This document shows, one piece after another, positions 1 through 8,305 of a DNA stretch of 64,000 nucleotides (position 1 is its first letter; every line of letters starts with the position of its first letter). Below the pieces are notes generated by a model. It searched no databases. It saw nothing but the letters and a program-made list of their open reading frames with translations, and was not told the origin of the DNA. Position numbers and translations under genes: made by a program. Location of the stretch: NCBI RefSeq assembly GCF_002368035.1, contig NZ_AP018223.1, positions 1,531,764 to 1,595,763 of the forward strand. The letters run 5' to 3'. This stretch comes from Nostoc linckia NIES-25. GTDB taxonomy: Bacteria; Cyanobacteriota; Cyanobacteriia; Cyanobacteriales; Nostocaceae.

Positions 1-90
1 CCCTTCCCCCTTCCCCCTTCCCCTTTCCCCCTTTCCCTTTTCCCTTTCCCCCTTCCCCTTTCCCCCTGCCCCATGCCCTATACATGAAAC
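1..90. repeat. Pyrimidine-rich tandem repeat (CCCTTTC/CCCTTCC)
   Basis: Irregular tandem copies of CCCTTTCC and CCCTTCCC fill the first 75 bases, followed by a CCCCATGCCC variant. This is the short tandemly repeated repetitive sequence type common between genes in Nostocales. The same kind of array recurs near 1690, 4150, 39370 and 47860. No gene or regulatory site is visible before pepA at 145. Confidence 0.85.
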
Positions 91-144
91 AAGAATTTTG
101 AGCAATACTGGTACAAGAACGAATATATTAGATAAAATCCCGCA

Positions 145-1626
145 ATGACAATTCAACCTAGTGATACGCCTTTGCTAGAGTGGACAGGCGATAGTGTGGC
201 AATTGGATTATTTGAAGATGCAGTAGAGTTAACCGGAGAACTGGCAAATTTAGATCGACAGTTTTCCGGAGTTTTGAAAGAACTGATTGCTGAAGAAGAA
301 TTTAAAGGGAAAGCCAATAGCACGATTTTTACCCGTGTGAGTGGTAATAGCCCAGTGCGTAAATTGATTGTGGTAGGTTTAGGAAAACCAGAAGCACTCA
401 GATTAGACACACTGCGACGCGCTGCGGCTGCGGTAGCGAGGGTAGCTAAAAAGCAAAAAAGCAAAATTCTCGGTTTGAGTTTTCCACTATGGAATAACGA
501 TCCTGAGGCAAGTGCCCAAGCGATCGCTGAAGGTGTAGAATTAGCACTCTACCAAGATGTTCGCTTTAAATCAGAACCTGAAGAGAAAGTGTCACAAATA
601 GAAACCGTAGAATTACTAGGTTTTAGCGGACAAGAAGCAGCCATCAACCGCGCTCATCAAATAGTTTCCGGGGTAATTCTGGCACGCCAATTAGTAGCAG
701 CCCCAGCCAATGCGGTAACACCGATTACCTTAGCAGAAACAGCTCAAGCGATCGCCAACGAACACGGTTTACAACTGCAAATTCTGGAACGAGAAGAGTG
801 TGAAAAGTTGGGTATGGGTGCTTTTTTGGGAGTAGCCCAAGCTTCCGATTTGCCGCCGAAATTTATTCACCTAACTTATAAGCCAGAAGGTACGCCCAAA
901 AAGAAACTGGCAATTATTGGCAAAGGTTTAACCTTCGACTCCGGCGGACTTAACATTAAAGGTGCTGGCAGTGGCATCGAAACCATGAAAATTGATATGG
1001 GCGGTGCAGCTGCAACCTTGGGTGCGGCAAAAGCGATCGCTCAACTCAAGCCAGATTCCGAAGTACACTTTATCTCAGCGGCGACCGAAAACATGATTAG
1101 CGGTCACGCCATGCACCCAGGAGACATTCTCACAGCATCAAACGGCAAAACAATCGAAGTCAACAACACCGACGCTGAAGGACGTTTGACCCTAGCAGAT
1201 GCCCTAGTGTATGCCGACAAATTGGAATTAGATGCGATCGTTGATTTAGCCACCCTCACAGGTGCCAACGTCATCGCCTTGGGCGACGATATTGCTGGCT
1301 TATATACTCCTGATGATGCAGTAGCTTCCCAATTGGAAAAAGCCGCTCAAACTTCAGGAGAAAAGATTTGGCGGATGCCAATGGAAGAAAAATATTTTGA
1401 AGGGCTGAAATCTGGCATTGCCGACATGAAAAACACCGGCCCCCGTCCAGGTGGTGCCATTACCGCTGCCCTTTTCCTCAAAGAATTCGTTAAACAAACC
1501 CCTTGGGCGCACTTAGACATAGCCGGCCCAGTGTGGACAGATAAAGAAAACGGCTACAACAGCTCCGGGGCAACAGGTTACGGCGTTCGGACGCTGGTTA
1601 ACTGGGTATTGGCGGCTGGGGAGTAG
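145..1626 (+). CDS. pepA: Leucyl aminopeptidase, M17 family
   Basis: 493 residues, full length for the family. This cytosolic enzyme removes N-terminal residues from peptides with two divalent metals. The N-terminal third is the variable regulatory domain; the catalytic domain starts near residue 170. Metal and catalytic residues of the family are all visible: K260 and D265 in GKGLTFDSGG, D284 in KIDMGG, and D343, E345 and R347 in the signature NTDAEGRL. The ATG at 145 gives the expected N-terminus, although no strong Shine-Dalgarno sequence precedes it. The gene lies between two pyrimidine-rich arrays and 262 bases upstream of plsX, so it is probably a separate transcription unit. Identification is by the M17 signature; substrate preference cannot be read from sequence. 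Confidence 0.96.
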   Translation: MTIQPSDTPLLEWTGDSVAIGLFEDAVELTGELANLDRQFSGVLKELIAEEEFKGKANSTIFTRVSGNSPVRKLIVVGLGKPEALRLDTLRRAAAAVARVAKKQKSKILGLSFPLWNNDPEASAQAIAEGVELALYQDVRFKSEPEEKVSQIETVELLGFSGQEAAINRAHQIVSGVILARQLVAAPANAVTPITLAETAQAIANEHGLQLQILEREECEKLGMGAFLGVAQASDLPPKFIHLTYKPEGTPKKKLAIIGKGLTFDSGGLNIKGAGSGIETMKIDMGGAAATLGAAKAIAQLKPDSEVHFISAATENMISGHAMHPGDILTASNGKTIEVNNTDAEGRLTLADALVYADKLELDAIVDLATLTGANVIALGDDIAGLYTPDDAVASQLEKAAQTSGEKIWRMPMEEKYFEGLKSGIADMKNTGPRPGGAITAALFLKEFVKQTPWAHLDIAGPVWTDKENGYNSSGATGYGVRTLVNWVLAAGE

Positions 1627-1629
1627 GGA

Positions 1630-1745
1630 CTGGGGAGGCAGGGGAGATGGGGAAAAGGTTAAAGGGAAAAGGAATAAATTTAACCTTTCCCCTTTCCCCT
1701 TTACCCCTTCCCCCTTTACCCCTTCCCCCTTTACCCTTGTCCTCT
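1630..1745. repeat. Purine-rich then pyrimidine-rich repeat tract
   Basis: Starts at the pepA stop codon with GGGGA/GGCAGGGG units and changes into CCCTTTCC/CCCCTTCC units. The two halves (AAAGGGAAAAGG against CCTTTCCCCTTT) could pair into a long hairpin, so the tract might help end pepA transcription. The rest of the 262-base gap up to plsX at 1889 shows nothing else. Confidence 0.7.
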
Positions 1746-1888
1746 TCCAATCCCCAATTTCGTGCTATCTTGGGCTAGCCACAAAAAAATGTTGCAAAAT
1801 TAACAAAAGTATTTGGCTATCTCGAAAGTTAAGCTTTTTGGGCAAAGCCATCTGGTAAAATTTGTAAGGTTTCTAGAAGCTCTAAGCA

Positions 1889-2911
1889 ATGGCATCGACT
1901 CGTGTACGGATCGCAATTGACGCAATGGGAGGGGATCGCGCACCCGGTGAAATTGTTGCTGGCGCATTGCGAGCAAGGGAAGAATTGGGTGTAGATATAT
2001 TGTTGGTCGGCGATCCCCAACAAATTGAAGCTGCCTTACCTCCAAAAACAAATTTAGGGCAGGTGGAAATCGTGACCGCACAGGAAGCGATCGCGATGGA
2101 TGAGGAGCCTTTAAACGCAGTTAGACGCAAACGCAACGCTTCTATTAATGTGGCGATGGATTTGGTCAAGCAGCAACAGGCAGATGCGGTATTTTCAGCA
2201 GGTCACTCTGGCGCAGCTATGGCATCCGCTTTGCTCCGCTTAGGACGATTACCAGGAGTTGACCGCCCAGCCATTGGGACTGTTTTTCCAACTATTGTTG
2301 CTGGTAAACCAGTGCTAGTACTTGATGTCGGCGCAAATGTAGATTGCCGTCCGAAGTTTTTAGAGCAGTTTGCTGTTATGGGGTCGGCTTACAGTCGGTA
2401 TGTCTTAGGTACAAATGAACCTAAGGTGGGTTTGTTGAATATCGGTGAAGAAGACTCTAAGGGCAATGATGCAGCCGTCCGCGCCCACCAACTGCTACGA
2501 GAAAATTCCCAAATTAATTTTATTGGCAATGCCGAAGGGCGCGACGTGCTTTCCGGTCATTTTGATGTAATTGTCTGTGATGGCTTTGTTGGCAATGTCT
2601 TATTAAAATTTGCCGAAGCTGTCGGAGAAGTAATTCTGCAAATCTTAAGGGAAGAATTACCCCAAGGATTACACGGTCAAATCGGCTCAGCACTGTTAAA
2701 ACCAAACCTGAAGCGCATTAAGCAGCGCATGGATCACGCAGAACACGGCGGCGCTTTGCTCTTAGGCGTGGCAGGAGTTTGCTTGATCGGTCACGGTAGC
2801 TCCCAGGCACCCTCAATTTTTAATGCAATTCGTATGGCAAAAGAAGCTGTTGACAACCAGGTACTGCAAAGAATCCAGTCCCAATACACCCTAGAGCGGG
2901 AGAGCGGTTAG
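1889..2911 (+). CDS. plsX: Phosphate acyltransferase PlsX
   Basis: 340 residues. PlsX makes acyl-phosphate from acyl-ACP and phosphate, feeding PlsY at the start of phospholipid synthesis; it is a peripheral membrane enzyme. The family N-terminus IAIDAMGGDRAPGEIV is at residues 8-23, and typical motifs GANVDCRP and GFVGNVLLK follow. The start ATG at 1889 places this N-terminus correctly. It is followed on the same strand by fabH and fabD, the usual bacterial fatty-acid initiation order. The stop codon TAG is directly continuous with a TCATTAG repeat array (TTAGTCATTAGTTATTAG), so the gene end and the repeat overlap. Confidence 0.95.
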   Translation: MASTRVRIAIDAMGGDRAPGEIVAGALRAREELGVDILLVGDPQQIEAALPPKTNLGQVEIVTAQEAIAMDEEPLNAVRRKRNASINVAMDLVKQQQADAVFSAGHSGAAMASALLRLGRLPGVDRPAIGTVFPTIVAGKPVLVLDVGANVDCRPKFLEQFAVMGSAYSRYVLGTNEPKVGLLNIGEEDSKGNDAAVRAHQLLRENSQINFIGNAEGRDVLSGHFDVIVCDGFVGNVLLKFAEAVGEVILQILREELPQGLHGQIGSALLKPNLKRIKQRMDHAEHGGALLLGVAGVCLIGHGSSQAPSIFNAIRMAKEAVDNQVLQRIQSQYTLERESG

Positions 2912-3070
2912 TCATTAGTTATTAGTCATTAGTCATTGGTCATTAGTCATTGGTCATTGGTCATTAGTCATTTGGAAAGGACAAAGGACAAATGACAAAC
3001 GACAAATAACAAACGACAAATAACAAAGGGCGAATGACGAAGGACAAATAACAAACGACAAATGACAAAA
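2909..3070. repeat. Heptamer-type tandem repeats (TCATTAG/TCATTGG, then ACAAATG/ACAAACG)
   Basis: Two consecutive arrays: about nine variants of AGTCATTAG/GGTCATTGG (2909-2972), then about twelve variants of GACAAATGACAAAC (2978-3070). The second consists mostly of complement-like permutations of the first, so the pair can fold on itself. The array sits between plsX and the ribosome binding site of fabH. Confidence 0.85.
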
Positions 3071-3094
3071 AGCTGATAGCTGGGGAGATTAGGT

Positions 3095-4087
3095 GTGCAT
3101 AACTTAGGTATATCAATTACAGGAAGTGGCTCAGCAGTACCAGCAACTTCCCTACACAACCAGAGATTGACTGAACTGGTTGAAACATCCGACGAATGGA
3201 TAACCACAAGAACTGGAATTTGTGAACGGCGAATAGCACTACCATCCGAGTCATTGAGTGTACTCGCTACAGAGGCCAGCAATCAGGCGATCGCAGCTGC
3301 GGGAATGAAACCAGAAGACCTAGATCTGATTTTGCTGGCGACTTCCACCCCTGAGGATTTGTTTGGTAGTGCTTGTCAAGTACAGGCTAAATTGGGAGCG
3401 ACCAAAGCAGTAGCCTTTGACTTGACGGCAGCTTGCTCAGGCTTTGTATTTGGTCTAATCACAGCAGCCCAATACATCAGAACCGGTGTCTATCAAAATG
3501 TACTGTTGATAGGGGCAGATATCCTCTCTCGTTGGGTAGATTGGCAAGATCGGCGCACTTGTGTACTATTCGGTGATGGTGCAGGGGCAGTGGTATTGCA
3601 GGCATCCAAGAGCGATCGCTTACTAGGTTTTGCCCTCAAAAGTGATGGTACTCAAAATCATTACCTCAACCTTAGCTATACAGGCTCATCCCAAGAACTG
3701 CTTCCTGGTATAAATGTCACGAAAGGCGGTTATCAACCTATTAGTATGAACGGCAAAGAAGTCTACCGCTTCGCCGTCCAAAAAGTGCCAGAAATCATTG
3801 ACAAAGCCTTGTTTCAAGCTAACCTGACTGTTGACCACATCGATTGGCTAATTCTACATCAAGCCAATCAGCGGATTATTGATGCCGTTGCCCACCGCCT
3901 CAATATCCCAGAACAAAAAGTTATTAGTAATCTCGCCCACTATGGCAATACCTCCGCTGCTTCCATCCCCCTAGCTTTAGATGAAGCAGTGCGCCAAGGC
4001 AAAATTAAACCCAATCACATAGTTGCTACATCCGGCTTTGGTGCTGGTCTTACATGGGGTGCAGCAATTTTTGAATGGGGAAAATAG
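3095..4087 (+). CDS. fabH: Beta-ketoacyl-ACP synthase III (housekeeping KAS III)
   Basis: 330 residues. Condenses acetyl-CoA with malonyl-ACP to start type II fatty acid synthesis. The thiolase-fold triad is visible: C114 in TAACSGF, histidine in LHQANQRI, and asparagine in YGNTSAAS. The start is GTG at 3095, preceded by GGGGAG eight bases upstream, which supports this codon over the GTG two bases earlier in another frame. Its position between plsX and fabD, with repeat arrays on both sides, marks it as the housekeeping copy. A second KAS III lies at 29277-30272 inside a different operon. Confidence 0.95.
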   Translation: MHNLGISITGSGSAVPATSLHNQRLTELVETSDEWITTRTGICERRIALPSESLSVLATEASNQAIAAAGMKPEDLDLILLATSTPEDLFGSACQVQAKLGATKAVAFDLTAACSGFVFGLITAAQYIRTGVYQNVLLIGADILSRWVDWQDRRTCVLFGDGAGAVVLQASKSDRLLGFALKSDGTQNHYLNLSYTGSSQELLPGINVTKGGYQPISMNGKEVYRFAVQKVPEIIDKALFQANLTVDHIDWLILHQANQRIIDAVAHRLNIPEQKVISNLAHYGNTSAASIPLALDEAVRQGKIKPNHIVATSGFGAGLTWGAAIFEWGK

Positions 4088-4264
4088 GGATTGGGGACTA
4101 GGGAGAGGCGGGGCAGGGGAAAAGGTTAAAGGTTAAAGGGAAAAGGAATAAATTTAATCTTTCCCCTTTTCCCCTTACCCCTTTCCCTTTCCCCATACCT
4201 CATGCCCAATGACCAATAACCAATGACCAATGACCAATGACCACTGACCACTGACTAATGACCA
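4088..4264. repeat. Purine/pyrimidine tract plus CCAATGA heptamer array abutting fabD
   Basis: First a GGGGA...AAAGG purine tract mirrored by CTTTCCCC tracts (4095-4195), then about nine copies of AATGACC/CACTGACC (4204-4268). The last repeat unit supplies the ATG start codon and second codon of fabD, so the whole translation start region consists of repeat DNA and no Shine-Dalgarno sequence is left. Confidence 0.85.
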
Positions 4265-5146
4265 ATGACTAAAACTGCATGGGTGTTTCCCGGACAAGGT
4301 TCCCAAGCACTGGGAATGGGAATGGATTTATTAGATATAGCTGCCGCTAAAGACAAATTTGAGCAGGCTGAGGCAATTTTAGGCTGGTCTGTGACTGAAA
4401 TATGTCAAACACAAGAAGAAAAATTATCACAGACGCTATATACTCAGCCGAGCCTTTACGTGGTAGAAAGTATTCTTGCTGACCTTCTCCGGGAACGAGG
4501 CCATCAACCAGATTTAGTTGCTGGGCACAGTTTGGGAGAATATGTTGCCCTTTATATTGCGGGTGTCTTTGAGTGGTCGGCTGGTTTATATCTAGTGAAG
4601 CGTCGTGCAGAACTAATGGATAGTGCCTCTGGTGGTATGATGGCAGCCCTAATAAATTTTGACAGCCAACAGTTGGAAAAAGTCATTGCCGAAACGCCTG
4701 ATGTAGTAGTGGCAAATGACAACAGTCAGGCTCAAGTGGTGATATCTGGCACAGCTGAGGCTGTACAAGCGGTGATGTCTCAAGTGAAAGCCAAACGTGC
4801 TATTCCTTTAAAAGTTTCTGGGGCATTTCATTCACATTTAGTTGCGGCGGCGGCCGCTGAATTTCAAGACATTTTGCAATCTGTGGAATTTCAGCCAGCT
4901 GTTGTTCCAGTTTTATCGAATGTAGAACCAATTCCGTCTATTGATGCCGAAATTTTGAAGCGGCGCCTGAATCAACAAATGACTGGTTCGGTACGTTGGC
5001 GAGAAATTTCTCTGCAATTACCTGCCAACGGCATCGAGCAAGTAATAGAAATTGGCCCTGGTAAAGTTCTAACTGGCTTAATTAAACGTACTAGCCCTGA
5101 CTTAATCCTAAAAAACATCAATACTGCTGCTGATTTGCCAGTTTGA
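4265..5146 (+). CDS. fabD: Malonyl-CoA:ACP transacylase (housekeeping)
   Basis: 293 residues. Moves malonyl groups from CoA to the acyl carrier protein for fatty acid elongation. Family motifs are complete: GQGSQ at 10-14 and the nucleophile serine S89 in GHSLGEY; the SGAFHS histidine motif follows near residue 190. The ATG at 4265 is the natural start by homology, but it lies within the last unit of a CCAATGA repeat array, so there is no recognisable ribosome binding site. It forms the third gene of plsX-fabH-fabD. A hairpin at 5359-5392 lies downstream. Confidence 0.95.
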   Translation: MTKTAWVFPGQGSQALGMGMDLLDIAAAKDKFEQAEAILGWSVTEICQTQEEKLSQTLYTQPSLYVVESILADLLRERGHQPDLVAGHSLGEYVALYIAGVFEWSAGLYLVKRRAELMDSASGGMMAALINFDSQQLEKVIAETPDVVVANDNSQAQVVISGTAEAVQAVMSQVKAKRAIPLKVSGAFHSHLVAAAAAEFQDILQSVEFQPAVVPVLSNVEPIPSIDAEILKRRLNQQMTGSVRWREISLQLPANGIEQVIEIGPGKVLTGLIKRTSPDLILKNINTAADLPV

Positions 5147-5188
5147 TTTTTTGAAAGGATGTTTTAAAAAGAAGAATTCAGAATTGGT

Positions 5189-5323
5189 GAATTCAGGAAT
5201 CAGAATCAATGCGATCGCTTAATAGTACGTCCGACATGGCAAGCTACTGAGGCTAGTCCGGAGGCAATTCAAGCCTTTAAGTCTGTTGTGCTAGCAAGAA
5301 TGGCACGGCAGAATGCTAGTTAG
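5189..5323 (+). pseudogene. Possible gene remnant
   Basis: An open stretch with no start codon, reading RPTWQATEASPEAIQAFKS and ending at TAG 5321-5323. The composition looks protein-coding, but the family is not recognised and no 5' part is present nearby. It could be the 3' end of a deleted gene or chance. Low confidence. Confidence 0.25.
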
Positions 5324-5358
5324 AAACCTTCGACTTGAAGAGCAAACTTGTTAAAAAT

Positions 5359-5401
5359 CTGCCTATAGGCGTAACATCAGCACTATAGGCAGGCTTTATT
5401 T
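5359..5401. terminator. Hairpin between convergent fabD and dnaJ-like genes
   Basis: A perfect 10-bp stem (CTGCCTATAG at 5359-5368 and CTATAGGCAG at 5383-5392) with a 14-base loop, followed by GCTTTATTTC on the plus strand and preceded by an A-run that would be the U-tract on the minus strand. It lies between converging genes, so it fits a bidirectional terminator. Confidence 0.6.
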
Positions 5402-5427
5402 CGATAGGTGCTTGATAATAACTTTTC

Positions 5428-6423
5428 TTACAGCTTGACTTGGGACAAATGACTGCGGGGATTATAGGTACGTATAGCCCGGATTTTTTCATAATACTCC
5501 CGCTCCTGTTGGCTGAGGTCTTTTGGTGGGGCGATCGCCACCTTCACCAACTGATCGCCCCGTCCACCCTTGGGGAGAGGCCAACCTTTGCCACGCAACC
5601 GCAGAGATTGACCAGAACGCACACCGGCTGGTAGCTTGACATTAACCATACCATCGGGTGTGGGTACATCAATAGATGCTCCCAGCGTTGCTTCATCTGG
5701 CGTAATTGCCACTTCGCAAACCAAATTATCGCCTTCCATTTGGAAGAACGAGTGCGGTTGAAGTTCGACTTTTAAGTATAAATCCCCCCGTTGTTGAGTC
5801 ATCGGGTTAATTTGACCTTTACCCCGCACGCGTAGGCGAGTACCAGTTTTAGCCCCAGCTGGGATGCGAACATCAATTGTTTCATTGCCTAAACTAAAAC
5901 GCTTTTGCACGCCATGAAATGCTTCACCAAAAGTTAAAGCGATCGCAGCTTCACTATCTTGGGCAGTACCAGCGCCTGCATCTTGAAATCCATAATCCCC
6001 AAACCCACCAAAACCACTAGGGGCACCTGTGGAAGTGCGGTAAGAATAGGTTTGTCGCCCACCGCGAGGACTGCCACCACCAAAGCGTCCTAGCAACTCG
6101 TTAATAAACTCATCAAAATTGCCGTATTGACTGAAGTCAAAACCTCCCATATCGACACCAGCGCCACCAGATGGGAAACCTTGACCAGCTTGTTTCCAAT
6201 ATTGACCGAATTGGTCGTATTTTTGGCGTTTATCTGGGTCTGAGACGACTTCGTAGGCTTCGTTAATTTCTTTAAACCGTGCCTCAGCCTGTTTGTTGCC
6301 TGGATTCACATCAGGATGATATTTGCGGGCTAGTTTCCGAAAGGCTTGTTTAATTTCCTCTTGACTGGCAGTCTTACTAACTCCCAAAATTGCGTAATAG
6401 TCTTTGAAGTCGGTTGCAGCCAT
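5428..6423 (-). CDS. DnaJ/CbpA-type co-chaperone (type II J protein)
   Basis: 331 residues. Stimulates the ATPase of DnaK and delivers unfolded substrates. The J domain covers residues 5-72 with HPD at 36-38. A glycine/phenylalanine-rich linker follows (about 75-160, with runs such as GGAGVDMGGFDFSQ). The C-terminal substrate-binding domains run from about 170 to 315 (LTFGEAFHGVQKRF, LRLRGKGWP). The CxxCxGxG zinc-finger repeats of classical DnaJ are absent, which makes this a type II (CbpA-like) protein. The ATG at 6423 is preceded by GGAGG at a suitable distance (CTATATAGGAGGCTGGTAGA on the minus strand). It is transcribed towards fabD and probably stands alone. Confidence 0.93.
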   Translation of the reverse strand: MAATDFKDYYAILGVSKTASQEEIKQAFRKLARKYHPDVNPGNKQAEARFKEINEAYEVVSDPDKRQKYDQFGQYWKQAGQGFPSGGAGVDMGGFDFSQYGNFDEFINELLGRFGGGSPRGGRQTYSYRTSTGAPSGFGGFGDYGFQDAGAGTAQDSEAAIALTFGEAFHGVQKRFSLGNETIDVRIPAGAKTGTRLRVRGKGQINPMTQQRGDLYLKVELQPHSFFQMEGDNLVCEVAITPDEATLGASIDVPTPDGMVNVKLPAGVRSGQSLRLRGKGWPLPKGGRGDQLVKVAIAPPKDLSQQEREYYEKIRAIRTYNPRSHLSQVKL

Positions 6424-6591
6424 TCTACCAGCCTCCTATATAAATTTACGTTATGTTTTTTAAGATAAGAGATATTTAGTTTGCCAGGTATAATGCCAAG
6501 CAAAAAGAATCTGACTTTAAATTAACAAAGAATATACAAAATCAAGTGTGGTTCTTCCTTACCGGGCGATCGCGATTTCCGTACTTTGAAG

Positions 6592-6655
6592 AAATGGGGA
6601 GATGGGGAGATGGGGAGGTGGGGAGATGGGGGAGATGGGGAGGTGGGGGAAAATA
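6592..6655. repeat. GGGGAGAT octamer array
   Basis: About seven tandem units of TGGGGAGA/TGGGGAGG in the gap upstream of the dnaJ-like gene. A HIP1-like GCGATCGC lies just before it. The remaining sequence between 6424 and 6752 has no other clear feature. Confidence 0.8.
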
Positions 6656-6752
6656 ACTCCTAACTCAACACTCAGCACTTTGCTATAGATTGCAAGGTGC
6701 GTTCTGCCCTGCTTTTTTATACGAGACACTCCGCAAACGCTAACGCCAATTT

Positions 6753-6872
6753 ATATCATGTCCGGCTAATTATTTATGATTCCCGAATCTATGCAGAAAA
6801 CCGAAAACCCTTCCCCTCTGCTCCTCTGCCCCCCTGTTGCCTTAATGATAAGTCTTTAACCGGACATGATAT
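6753..6872. mobile_element. MITE-like element, family with ATATCATGTCCGG ends
   Basis: Terminal inverted repeats ATATCATGTCCGGCTAA (6753-6769) and, as reverse complement, ATATCATGTCCGGTTAA (6856-6872) differ at one base. The 120-bp interior is non-coding and includes CT-rich sequence. The same ends occur at 32020-32243, and single ends at 18934 and 39286. The right end touches the stop codon of the phosphofructokinase fragment at 6872. No transposase is inside, so movement would need one in trans. Confidence 0.7.
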
Positions 6873-7289
6873 TACTCCCCGACATAAATACTTAATGCAC
6901 GTGCTGTTTGTACTAGAAAATTATTAGGATCTACAAGACATGGACTAGAAGCCAAAACTGTTTCTAAAGGAACTGGTACAACTTGTCCATTTTGCCAAGC
7001 TACCATTTGTGCAGATTGACCATCAGCTAATAAATCGACGGCGGCTTTACCAAAAGCTGTTGCGAGTAAACGGTCTGAAGCTGAGGGAATTCCACCTCTT
7101 TGGATGTGTCCTAAAACAGAAACCCGAATGTCAATTTGATGGTTACTGCAACAGCGGAGTTCATCGGCAATATATTGACCCATACCACAAGATGGCTTTT
7201 CACAGGATGGCTGGCTGGATGAATCGCCTGCGATTTGAACGCCTTCTGCCACAACGACAATTGCAAATCTGCGTCCCCAGCGATCGCGA
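6872..7289 (-). pseudogene. pfkA: 6-phosphofructokinase, 3' fragment
   Basis: The minus-strand reading contains RRFAIVVVAEGVQIAGD, RVSVLGHIQRGGIPSA and VDPNNFLVQTARALSIYVG, which are consecutive motifs of the C-terminal third of ATP-dependent phosphofructokinase (usual length about 360 residues). The N-terminal two-thirds with the ATP site and catalytic DxxD loop is missing. Frame homology stops near 7289, where the sequence turns into the leader of hoxE; upstream in-frame codons do not resemble the family. The fragment has about 126 residues from its first ATG. The stop codon overlaps the end of a MITE-like element. It is most likely non-functional. Confidence 0.85.
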
Positions 7290-7506
7290 CATCTTGAGGT
7301 TAAGCCAAAAATCTGAGGAAGTTGTGAGCATTTTACTTGGGTATTACGTATTCAGTTTGAAAAAGGCGATTTTTTACCTTTGAAATATTTCCCTGTGTCT
7401 TTGCGTCTTTATCTGCCTGCGTCCTCACAAGTTTCTCAAATTGTTCTTTTATCATCGTTAACTGGGAGACGCAGAACATCCTGAAGTTCTAAAAAAGGCT
7501 CAAACA

Positions 7507-8019
7507 ATGAATTTAGCATCTGCTGTTAAAACTCAGAACACAGCAAAAGATAAGCGCTTTAAAATGCTGGATGCAACTATCAAACGCTACCAGTATCAAC
7601 AAGATGCACTCATTGAGATATTGCATAAAGCGCAGGAACTTTTTGGTTATTTAGAAAACGATGTATTAATTTACGTTGCTCACAATCTCAAATTGCCACC
7701 TAGTCGAGTCTATGGTGTTGCCACGTTCTACCATTTGTTTTCCCTTGCACCTGGTGGGGTACATAGGTGTGTGGTGTGTACGGGTACAGCTTGTTATGTC
7801 AAAGGCGCTCCAACTATCCTGACAAATGTGAAAAAAATTATCCACATACACCCTGGTGAAACTACGGCAGATAATCAAATTTCACTATTAACAGCAAGGT
7901 GTTTGGGTGCCTGTGGAATTGCCCCTGCTGTAGTATTTGATGGCACAGTTATAGGCAATCAAACTGCTGAATTAGTTGGCGAACGCATCAAAGGTTGGTT
8001 GCAAGATGGATCTACCTGA
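7507..8019 (+). CDS. hoxE: Bidirectional hydrogenase diaphorase subunit HoxE
   Basis: 170 residues, usual length. HoxE resembles the NuoE/24-kDa subunit of complex I and carries one [2Fe-2S] cluster that helps link the HoxFU diaphorase to its electron partner. The N-terminal helical part (residues 20-80) includes PPSRVYGVATFYHLF; the thioredoxin-like ferredoxin domain follows. Cluster ligands are C91, C96, C132 and C136. The ATG at 7507 is preceded by AAAAAAGG. Its stop codon overlaps an ATG at 8006 in a 14-base overlap, the layout expected for hoxE-hoxF translational coupling, but here that ATG opens a second, partial hoxE instead of hoxF. Confidence 0.94.
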   Translation: MNLASAVKTQNTAKDKRFKMLDATIKRYQYQQDALIEILHKAQELFGYLENDVLIYVAHNLKLPPSRVYGVATFYHLFSLAPGGVHRCVVCTGTACYVKGAPTILTNVKKIIHIHPGETTADNQISLLTARCLGACGIAPAVVFDGTVIGNQTAELVGERIKGWLQDGST

Positions 8020-8305
8020 GTTAATTGAAATGGGCTTTAGCGATCTACATACCATACAGCTATGCACAAATATAGTTTGTTACGCAAAAGGCGCTCCAGC
8101 TATCCTGACACATCTAGAAAAATTTTTCGAGATAAATCCTGGTGAAACCACGGCAAATAATCAAATTTTACTTCTAACAACAAACTGTTTAGGTGCCTGT
8201 GAAATTGCGCCTGCTGTAGCATTCGATGGCACAATTTTAGGCAATCAAACTGCTGAATTAGTTGGGGAACGCATCAAAGGTTGGTTGCAAGATGGATCTA
8301 CCTGA
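8006..8305 (+). CDS. Partial second HoxE (ferredoxin domain only) with a HoxF-derived start
   Basis: 99 residues. The first eight residues (MDLPELIE) equal the start of HoxF; from about residue 15 the protein matches HoxE residues 86-170. Over the 80 residues from the first cluster cysteine, 60 are identical to HoxE. All four cluster cysteines remain (C20, C25, C61, C65) with the same 5/36/4 spacing as in HoxE, while the N-terminal helical part is gone. It overlaps hoxE by 14 bases at its start and hoxF by 14 bases at its end, using the same ATGGATCTACCTGA junction twice, so translational coupling is preserved. The repeat period is 286 bp. It could be a small extra ferredoxin-like subunit or a decaying duplicate; lack of frameshift or stop codon favours the first. 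Confidence 0.7.
   Translation: MDLPELIEMGFSDLHTIQLCTNIVCYAKGAPAILTHLEKFFEINPGETTANNQILLLTTNCLGACEIAPAVAFDGTILGNQTAELVGERIKGWLQDGST

Noticed and set aside
6697..6927. Small plus-strand open frame spanning a MITE-like element
   Set aside because: It crosses the terminal repeats of the element and the pfkA fragment on the other strand; composition is not protein-like and there is no ribosome binding site.
7507..8305. The hoxE partial copy as an assembly artefact
   Set aside because: The copies differ at about a quarter of residues and many bases, which an assembly error would not create; long-read confirmation is still desirable.
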